Positions 58,786 to 64,000 of a stretch of DNA of 64,000 bases are shown piece after piece. How positions within the stretch are numbered: position 1 is the stretch's first letter; each line of letters opens with the position of its first letter. The notes beneath the pieces are model-generated. The model saw nothing but the letters and a program-made list of their open reading frames with translations, did not search any database and had not been told where the DNA came from. The stretch is taken from assembly GCF_001297015.1 (NCBI RefSeq), contig NZ_LIGE01000029.1:1-64000 (forward strand). The letters run 5' to 3'. A program made the position numbers and the translations under genes. The stretch comes from Pseudomonas sp. RIT-PI-r (lineage in GTDB: Bacteria; Pseudomonadota; Gammaproteobacteria; Pseudomonadales; Pseudomonadaceae).

Positions 58786-60008
58786 ACTGCCGTGGGTGCG
58801 CCGCACCGCTGAGCCTGCCGCTGATTGATCTTGGCACCTCGCCACCGTCCAACGCCTATGTGCACGCCGATCGTCTTGAACAGGCTGAGCAGTGGGTGCC
58901 GCTGAAGGTCGCGGTGTGTCAGCAATGCTGGCTGGTGCAGACCGAGGATTACACCAGCGCCGACAGCCTGTTCGACGCCGAGTACGCCTACTTCAGTTCG
59001 TTCTCCAGCACCTGGCTGGCCCATGCCGAGCGCTATGTCGGCGAGATGGTCGAGCGCTTCGGCCTGAGCGCCGATAGCCGCGTGGTGGAAGTCGCCGCCA
59101 ATGATGGTTACCTGCTGCAATATGTGGCCGGTCGCGGCATCCCCTGCCTCGGTGTTGAACCGACGCGCAGCACCGCGCAAGCGGCTCGTGAAAAAGGCCT
59201 GGAAATTCGCGAACTGTTCTTCGGTCGTGGGACTGCCGCGCAGTTGCAAGCCGAAGGCTGGGGCGCTGATTTGATGGCGGCCAACAACGTGCTCGCGCAT
59301 GTGCCGGACATCAACGATTTCCTCGGCGGTTTCGCAACGCTGCTCAAGCCGACCGGCGTGGCCACCTTCGAATTCCCGCAACTGTTGACGCTGATGGCCG
59401 GCGCGCAGTTCGACACGCTCTATCACGAGCACTATTCCTACCTGTCTTTGACCGCCGTGCAGACCCTGTGCGAGCGCAATGGCCTGGAAGTCTTCGACGT
59501 CAGCCAACTGACCACCCACGGCGGTTCGTTGCGGGTGTTCGTGCAGCGCAAGGATGGCCAGCGCCGCGCGGTTCAACCGGCAGTGCAACAGCAGTTGCAA
59601 GCCGAGCTGGATGCCGGGGTAAAAACCGCCGAGTACTACGCGACCCTCGCGCCTGCCGCTGAACGTATCAAGCATGAACTGCTGCGCTTTCTGCTGCAGG
59701 CCAAGGCCGACGGCAAACGTGTGGTCGGTTACGGCGCGGCCGCCAAGGGCAACACCTTGCTCAACTACGCCGGGGTCAAACCGGACCTGCTGGCCTGGGT
59801 GGCGGATGCCAACCCGCACAAGCAGGGCAAGTTCCTGCCGGGCAGTCGCATCCCGATCGTTGCGCCAGCGCAGATCGATCTCGAAAAACCCGACTACGTG
59901 CTGGTGCTGCCGTGGAACCTGCTGCATGAAGTCAGTCAGCAACTGGCGCAGGTGCGTCAGTGGGACGGGCGCTTCGTGATCGCCGTGCCTGAGTTGAAAG
60001 TGCTGTGA
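58782..60008 (+). CDS. Sugar C-methyltransferase (TylC3-like)
   Basis: The protein has 408 residues. An N-terminal zinc-binding part (MNCRGCAAPL ... CQQCWLVQ) is followed by a SAM-binding Rossmann fold (VVEVAANDGYLLQYV) with the long NNVLAHVPDINDFLGGFATLLKPTG segment. A C-terminal Methyltransf_14-type domain (YGAAAKGNTLLNYAGV ... PGSRIPI) completes the family layout of NDP-4-keto-hexose C3-methyltransferases. It overlaps both neighbours by four bases, so translation is coupled. The predicted product is a branched 3-C-methyl-4-keto-6-deoxyhexose. Confidence 0.92.
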   Translation: MNCRGCAAPLSLPLIDLGTSPPSNAYVHADRLEQAEQWVPLKVAVCQQCWLVQTEDYTSADSLFDAEYAYFSSFSSTWLAHAERYVGEMVERFGLSADSRVVEVAANDGYLLQYVAGRGIPCLGVEPTRSTAQAAREKGLEIRELFFGRGTAAQLQAEGWGADLMAANNVLAHVPDINDFLGGFATLLKPTGVATFEFPQLLTLMAGAQFDTLYHEHYSYLSLTAVQTLCERNGLEVFDVSQLTTHGGSLRVFVQRKDGQRRAVQPAVQQQLQAELDAGVKTAEYYATLAPAAERIKHELLRFLLQAKADGKRVVGYGAAAKGNTLLNYAGVKPDLLAWVADANPHKQGKFLPGSRIPIVAPAQIDLEKPDYVLVLPWNLLHEVSQQLAQVRQWDGRFVIAVPELKVL

Positions 60009-60862
60009 AGGTTCTGGTCACCGGAGCCACGGGCTTTGTCGGCCGGCATCTGGTTGCCGCATTGCTGGCACGTGGCTGCGAAGTCCGCGCCGTGGCGCGT
60101 AACGCGCAAACGGCGCAAGGCATGCCGTGGATCAACGACGTCGAGTTTGTGAGCGCGGATATTCACGCGCCCGATCTGGATGTCGCTGCGCTGGTAGAAG
60201 GCATCGATGCGCTGGCGCATCTGGCGTGGCCGGGCTTGCCGAACTACCGGGCGCTGTTTCATTTCGAGCACAACCTGATGGCTGATTACCGCTTTATCAA
60301 AAGCGCGGTCGAGGCGGGCGTGCAGCAGGTGCTGGTCACCGGCACCTGCTTCGAATACGGCATGCAAAGCGGCCCGCTCAGCGAAAGCAGCGAGCCACAG
60401 CCGAGCAATCCTTACGGTCTGGCCAAACACACACTGCACCTGTTTTTGCAGAATCTGCAGCAGCAACAGCCGTTCACCTTGCAGTGGGCGCGCCTGTTTT
60501 ATCTGCATGGTGAAGGGCAGAACCCCAACAGTCTGTTGGCGGCACTGGACCGGGCCGTCGATGCCGGTGAGCCGTCGTTCAACATGTCGGCCGGCGAGCA
60601 GCTACGCGATTTTCTACCGATTGAAAACGCCGCCGATTATCTCGTTGCGATTGTGCAACAACGCGATTTCAACGGTGTGATCAATTGCGCCAGTGGCCAA
60701 CCGGTATCGGTACGGGCACTGGTCGAACAACGTCTGCGCGAGCGCAGTGCTTCGATCGATTTAAACCTGGGGCACTACCCCTACCCGACACACGAACCCC
60801 TGGCGTTCTGGGCCGTGGTCGACCGATTGCAACAGTTACTCGAGGCGCAACGCATCAGCTGA
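60005..60862 (+). CDS. NAD-dependent epimerase/dehydratase, probable C4 ketoreductase
   Basis: The protein has 285 residues from a GTG that overlaps the methyltransferase stop. It is a short-chain extended-type sugar enzyme with GATGFVGRHLV, the TGTCFEYG serine/threonine position and the catalytic NPYGLAKHTL (Y-x3-K). The C-terminus has GEQLRDFLPIENAADYL. In context it would reduce the 4-keto group to finish the CDP-sugar. Confidence 0.92.
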   Translation: MKVLVTGATGFVGRHLVAALLARGCEVRAVARNAQTAQGMPWINDVEFVSADIHAPDLDVAALVEGIDALAHLAWPGLPNYRALFHFEHNLMADYRFIKSAVEAGVQQVLVTGTCFEYGMQSGPLSESSEPQPSNPYGLAKHTLHLFLQNLQQQQPFTLQWARLFYLHGEGQNPNSLLAALDRAVDAGEPSFNMSAGEQLRDFLPIENAADYLVAIVQQRDFNGVINCASGQPVSVRALVEQRLRERSASIDLNLGHYPYPTHEPLAFWAVVDRLQQLLEAQRIS

Positions 60863-60926
60863 TGCACCTCCAGTGGATGCCCTTTGGCAGCGCAACTATC
60901 AAATGACTTTTCAGTGAGACCGGACA

Positions 60927-61661
60927 ATGAGCGATAACGTAATCAAAGCCTTCGAGGCGGAGTGCCAGGCCGAAGTGACTGCCCAGGGCCAGGACAAGGA
61001 CCTGAAGGCGCTGGCCCAGGAGTTCTACAACCAGTCGGCCAAGCACAAGTACACCTATCACTTTTCGTGGATGGGCCGTCCGATCATCCAGTTGCCGCAA
61101 GACATGATGGCGATGCAGGAACTGATCTGGCGGATCAAGCCGGACCTGGTGATCGAATGCGGTATCGCCCACGGCGGTTCGATCATCTACTACGCCTCGC
61201 TGCTCGAATTGCAGGGCCACGGCGAAGTGCTGGGCATCGATCGCGATATTCGTGCGCACAACCGCGAAGCCATCGAAAGCCACCCGATGATCAAACGCAT
61301 CAGCATGATCGAAGGCTCGAGCCTCGATCCGGCGGTGGTCGAGCAGGTGCGTCAGGCGGCGGCCGGCAAGAAAGTCATCGTCGTACTCGATTCCAACCAC
61401 ACCCACGAGCATGTACTCGAAGAGTTGCGTTTCTACGCACCGCTGGTGTCGGTCGACAGCTATTGCGTGGTCATGGACACCGTGGTCGAAGACATGCCGG
61501 CCGATGCCTTCCCGGATCGTCCGTGGGGCCCGGGTGACAACCCGAAAACCGCCGTGTGGGCGTACCTCAAAGAGAACGACGATTTCGAGATTGATCAGGC
61601 GATGCAAGACAAGCTGCTGATCACCGTCGCGTCGGACGGTTATCTGCGCCGGGTTCGTTAA
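60927..61661 (+). CDS. Cephalosporin hydroxylase (CmcI)-family SAM-dependent methyltransferase-like protein
   Basis: The protein has 244 residues with the CmcI/RhmAB fold: WMGRPIIQLPQDMMAMQELIWRIKPDLVIECGIAHGGSIIYYASLLEL holds the glycine-rich SAM site. VLDSNHTHEHVLEELRFYAPLVS and the VEDMPADAFPDRPWGPGDNPKTAV stretch follow. Despite the family name, members in sugar loci are O-methyltransferases. Here it may O-methylate the glycan. It lies 64 bases after the ketoreductase. Confidence 0.9.
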   Translation: MSDNVIKAFEAECQAEVTAQGQDKDLKALAQEFYNQSAKHKYTYHFSWMGRPIIQLPQDMMAMQELIWRIKPDLVIECGIAHGGSIIYYASLLELQGHGEVLGIDRDIRAHNREAIESHPMIKRISMIEGSSLDPAVVEQVRQAAAGKKVIVVLDSNHTHEHVLEELRFYAPLVSVDSYCVVMDTVVEDMPADAFPDRPWGPGDNPKTAVWAYLKENDDFEIDQAMQDKLLITVASDGYLRRVR

Positions 61662-61716
61662 TCAGTTCCATTATCAAAGCGTTTTTCGGGCGGTTTCGCC
61701 GGTCGTGGGAGAAGTT

Positions 61717-64000
61717 ATGCAAGGCAAGTCTGTTTCTGAACAAAAGCTGCCATTGAGCGAGTTGCTGACGGTGGTACTGATCACCCACAACCGCCCGGCG
61801 TTTCTGCGTCGAGCGCTGCAGTATTACAGCAGCCTGCCTTGCAAGGTTCTGGTGCTGGACTCGTCTCCCGAGCGCCCGGAAGGTGATTTTTCGGCGGTCG
61901 ACTATCAGCACCTGCCGCAATTTGCCTATTGGGGCATGCAGGCCAAACTGACCTATGGCGTTGCGCAACTGACCACGCCTTATATGGTATTCGCCGCCGA
62001 CGACGACTTCATCCTGCACGAATCGCTGGCCGAGTCGGTCAACTTCCTCGAAGCCAACCGCGACTATGGTCTGTGCCACGGCTACTGCCTGATGTACCTG
62101 GCGCTGGCCGGCAGCGTCAGCTACTACCGCCGCGACAAGAAGATCTGCGAAGACTACGCCTCAGAGCGCGCCGAGGATCGAGTCCTCGATTTCATGCATC
62201 AGTATGTGCCGCCGTTCTATGGCGTCTGCCGCACCTCGATCATTCAGGACTGGTACGCGGCATTGCCGCCGGGCACCAGTTTCGAATGGCAGGAGATCGG
62301 CCACACCTATTACCTGCTGGCGAACGCCAAGGCGCGGATCCTGCCGATCCCGTATGTCGTGCGTGAGATCAATGTCGGTTTCTCCGACCACAACACCGAG
62401 GTGTATCACGCGCTGTCGTACACCGACTCCAAGTCGGTGGCCGAGCGCGAAGCCTTCGCCGAATTCCTCGCCTCGTTGCCGACCGCTATCAAGGATCTCG
62501 ATCAGGCGCAGCGCAAGGCGTTTGCCCTGGAAAGTTTCGCGGCCATGACCGACAGCCTGGTCACAGGGCGGGCGTTGACGGCCGAGTTGATTTTCGAGTC
62601 GACCTGGAACCACCTGACCAAAGCCCCTGAGCGCAAATTCGGGCCACGGCAATACGTCGAGATGCCGTTCTACAACCAGCGCTTCTTTGACTTGCTGGCC
62701 CAGTTCGAGTTTCTGCTGCACGCGATGCCGGCCGGTCGTATCCAACTGGAAAAGCTCGAAGGCATCTGGACCCGCCAGGAGTACCTGTTGCAGTCGCGCA
62801 ATAACGATACGGCGGAAAGTGTCCTCGACCGTTTGTGGCAGGCCCACGACAGCAACGTGTTCAACCGTCGCGTGGTCAAGCGTCTGGCCGAGCAACTGCA
62901 GATCCTCGGCGAGGACGATCAGGCGCAGGAAATGGCTGAGTGGGCGACGCGTCTTGACGTCGTGTCAAATGTCGAACACTACCCGGTCTTCAACAAAATG
63001 CGCTCAGGCCGTTTGCTCGACTGGATGGCTGCCCGCAAGCCGGACGCCGAACAAGCCGGGTTGATTGCCGCGCATCTGGCGGCGAACAATGGCGGACCAC
63101 AATTCGGCATTTTCCTGCTGGATCTGGACAACGACATCGACAAGCTGCAAGTTACCCTCGACAGCCTCGTCGAAGGGCACAGCAAAGCCTTCAAAATCGT
63201 GGTCTTCACCACGGACGAGCCACAGAGTGCGACCACTGCACAGAATACCTTGCACTTTGTCCGGGTCACGCCGGGCAACTTCATCGACAAACTCAACCAG
63301 AGCGCCGCGCAGTCTCCGTGCGACTGGTTGCTGCTGGCCAACGCGGGCGATGAATTCACCGCCGGTGGCCTGTTGCGTGCTGGCCTGGAATTGATGTCCG
63401 CCAAGGATCTGCGCGCGGTGGCCACCGATGAAATCCAGCGCACTGAAGATGGCGCGCTGGTGGATGTATTCCGTCCGGGTTTCAACCTTGATTTGCTGCA
63501 AAGCGTGCCATCGCTGATGGCGCGCCATTGGCTGATTCGACGCGACGTTTTCCTTGAAGCGGGCGGTTATCAGGCCGATTTCAGCAAGGCGCTGGAGTTT
63601 GACCTGTTGTTGCGCCTGATTGAGCAGGGTGGTCTCGGCGGTCTGGCGCACCTCGATGAGCCGCTGCTGATTACCCAGGCCGCTGCAGTGCAAGAGAATG
63701 CCCACGAGCGCCTGGCGTTGCTGCGTCATTTGGGCAATCGCGGCTACAAGGCCAAGGTCACTTCGTCGCTGCCAGGCACTTGGCAGGTCGATTATCGTCA
63801 TACCGAACTGCCAATGGTGTCGATCATTGTGCCGGCCAGTGATGACCTGCCAGCGCTGCGCCGTTGCGTGGAGGGCGTGCTGCTCAGAACCCGCTACAGC
63901 CGTTATGAATTACTGGTGGCGGCCAACCCGAATCAGTCGGCGGCGGTCAACGACTGGCTGGGTCAGTTGCGCAATCCCCGCGTCAATGTCTTGCGTGCCG
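61717..64000 (+). CDS. Large glycosyltransferase, cut by window end
   Basis: An open frame runs from the ATG at 61717 (GGGAGAAG upstream) to the window edge, 761 codons so far. The first 270 residues form a TIGR00180-type glycosyltransferase (LTVVLITHNRPAFLRRALQYYSS; metal site AADDDFIL). A central helical region follows. A second, diverged GT-A-like segment comes next (FGIFLLDLDNDIDKLQVTLDSL ... DWLLLANAGDEFTAGGL), and a GT2 domain begins near residue 700 (VSIIVPASDDLPALRRCVEGVLLRTRYSRYELLVAANPN). The layout echoes the 1200-residue protein at 49189, especially the RYSRYELLV-type GT2 opening. It is probably the transferase for the sugar made by this operon. Confidence 0.9.
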   Translation, partial: MQGKSVSEQKLPLSELLTVVLITHNRPAFLRRALQYYSSLPCKVLVLDSSPERPEGDFSAVDYQHLPQFAYWGMQAKLTYGVAQLTTPYMVFAADDDFILHESLAESVNFLEANRDYGLCHGYCLMYLALAGSVSYYRRDKKICEDYASERAEDRVLDFMHQYVPPFYGVCRTSIIQDWYAALPPGTSFEWQEIGHTYYLLANAKARILPIPYVVREINVGFSDHNTEVYHALSYTDSKSVAEREAFAEFLASLPTAIKDLDQAQRKAFALESFAAMTDSLVTGRALTAELIFESTWNHLTKAPERKFGPRQYVEMPFYNQRFFDLLAQFEFLLHAMPAGRIQLEKLEGIWTRQEYLLQSRNNDTAESVLDRLWQAHDSNVFNRRVVKRLAEQLQILGEDDQAQEMAEWATRLDVVSNVEHYPVFNKMRSGRLLDWMAARKPDAEQAGLIAAHLAANNGGPQFGIFLLDLDNDIDKLQVTLDSLVEGHSKAFKIVVFTTDEPQSATTAQNTLHFVRVTPGNFIDKLNQSAAQSPCDWLLLANAGDEFTAGGLLRAGLELMSAKDLRAVATDEIQRTEDGALVDVFRPGFNLDLLQSVPSLMARHWLIRRDVFLEAGGYQADFSKALEFDLLLRLIEQGGLGGLAHLDEPLLITQAAAVQENAHERLALLRHLGNRGYKAKVTSSLPGTWQVDYRHTELPMVSIIVPASDDLPALRRCVEGVLLRTRYSRYELLVAANPNQSAAVNDWLGQLRNPRVNVLRA

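Overview
The window is chromosomal DNA from a fluorescent-group Pseudomonas. The evidence is protein-level similarity to that genus (PlpD, the CpxR/CpxP-like/CpxA locus, the phhABC/phhR locus, Pseudomonas-type FlgF-FlgL), the high-GC codon use, and the dense intergenic REP-type inverted repeats typical of P. fluorescens relatives. This assignment rests on recognition, not on a database search. There is no rRNA, tRNA, insertion sequence or CRISPR array that I can see.

Layout. (1) 1-3.8 kb: two leftward paralogous genes for Ig-like-domain proteins, each preceded by the same lux-box-like 20-bp dyad set in a longer shared module. (2) 4-13.7 kb: housekeeping and envelope genes: DUF454 protein, YecA-like UPF0149 protein, RecQ helicase, MarR regulator, a short FimV-like protein, the PlpD patatin autotransporter, an Rdx protein and a DMT exporter. 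(3) 14-20 kb: AraC regulators, an LpxH-like phosphoesterase, HD and DUF962 proteins, TrkH and a nitroreductase. (4) 20-24 kb: the cpxA / cpxP-like / cpxR stress locus with a GTAAA-N6-GTAAA box ahead of the cpxP-like gene. (5) 23.7-29.7 kb: yciI, yciB, then rnm-like PHP gene, yciO-like, scpA, scpB, DUF1289 gene and rluB. (6) 29.9-33.4 kb: a two-gene unit made of a 44-residue peptide and an M29-like aminopeptidase-fold protein. It is followed by an AT-rich regulatory tract, a perfect PhhR/TyrR-type palindrome, small ORFs and an aromatic amino acid permease gene that has a two-Trp upstream ORF. (7) 33.6-36 kb: arfB, an MFS transporter and two very small genes. (8) 36-40.4 kb: phenylalanine catabolism (phhA, phhB, phhC and divergent phhR). 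(9) 40.6-49.1 kb: flgF-flgL behind a sigma-54-type promoter. (10) 49.2-64 kb: probable flagellin or surface glycosylation region. It holds a 1200-residue multi-domain glycosyltransferase, an RTX-like protein with three near-identical 645-bp tandem repeats, and an operon for a CDP-linked C-methylated deoxysugar. That operon ends in a second long glycosyltransferase cut by the window edge.

Working together: regions 9 and 10 form a motility block in which axial structural genes, a nucleotide-sugar pathway and two large glycosyltransferases lie in one direction. Sigma-54- or sigma-28-like promoters precede flgF, rfbF and the RTX gene. Regions 6 and 8 are both tied to aromatic amino acids through PhhR-type boxes and AroP. 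The least explained elements are the peptide/M29-like pair at 29.9-31.1 kb and the lux-box-linked paralogs at the left edge.
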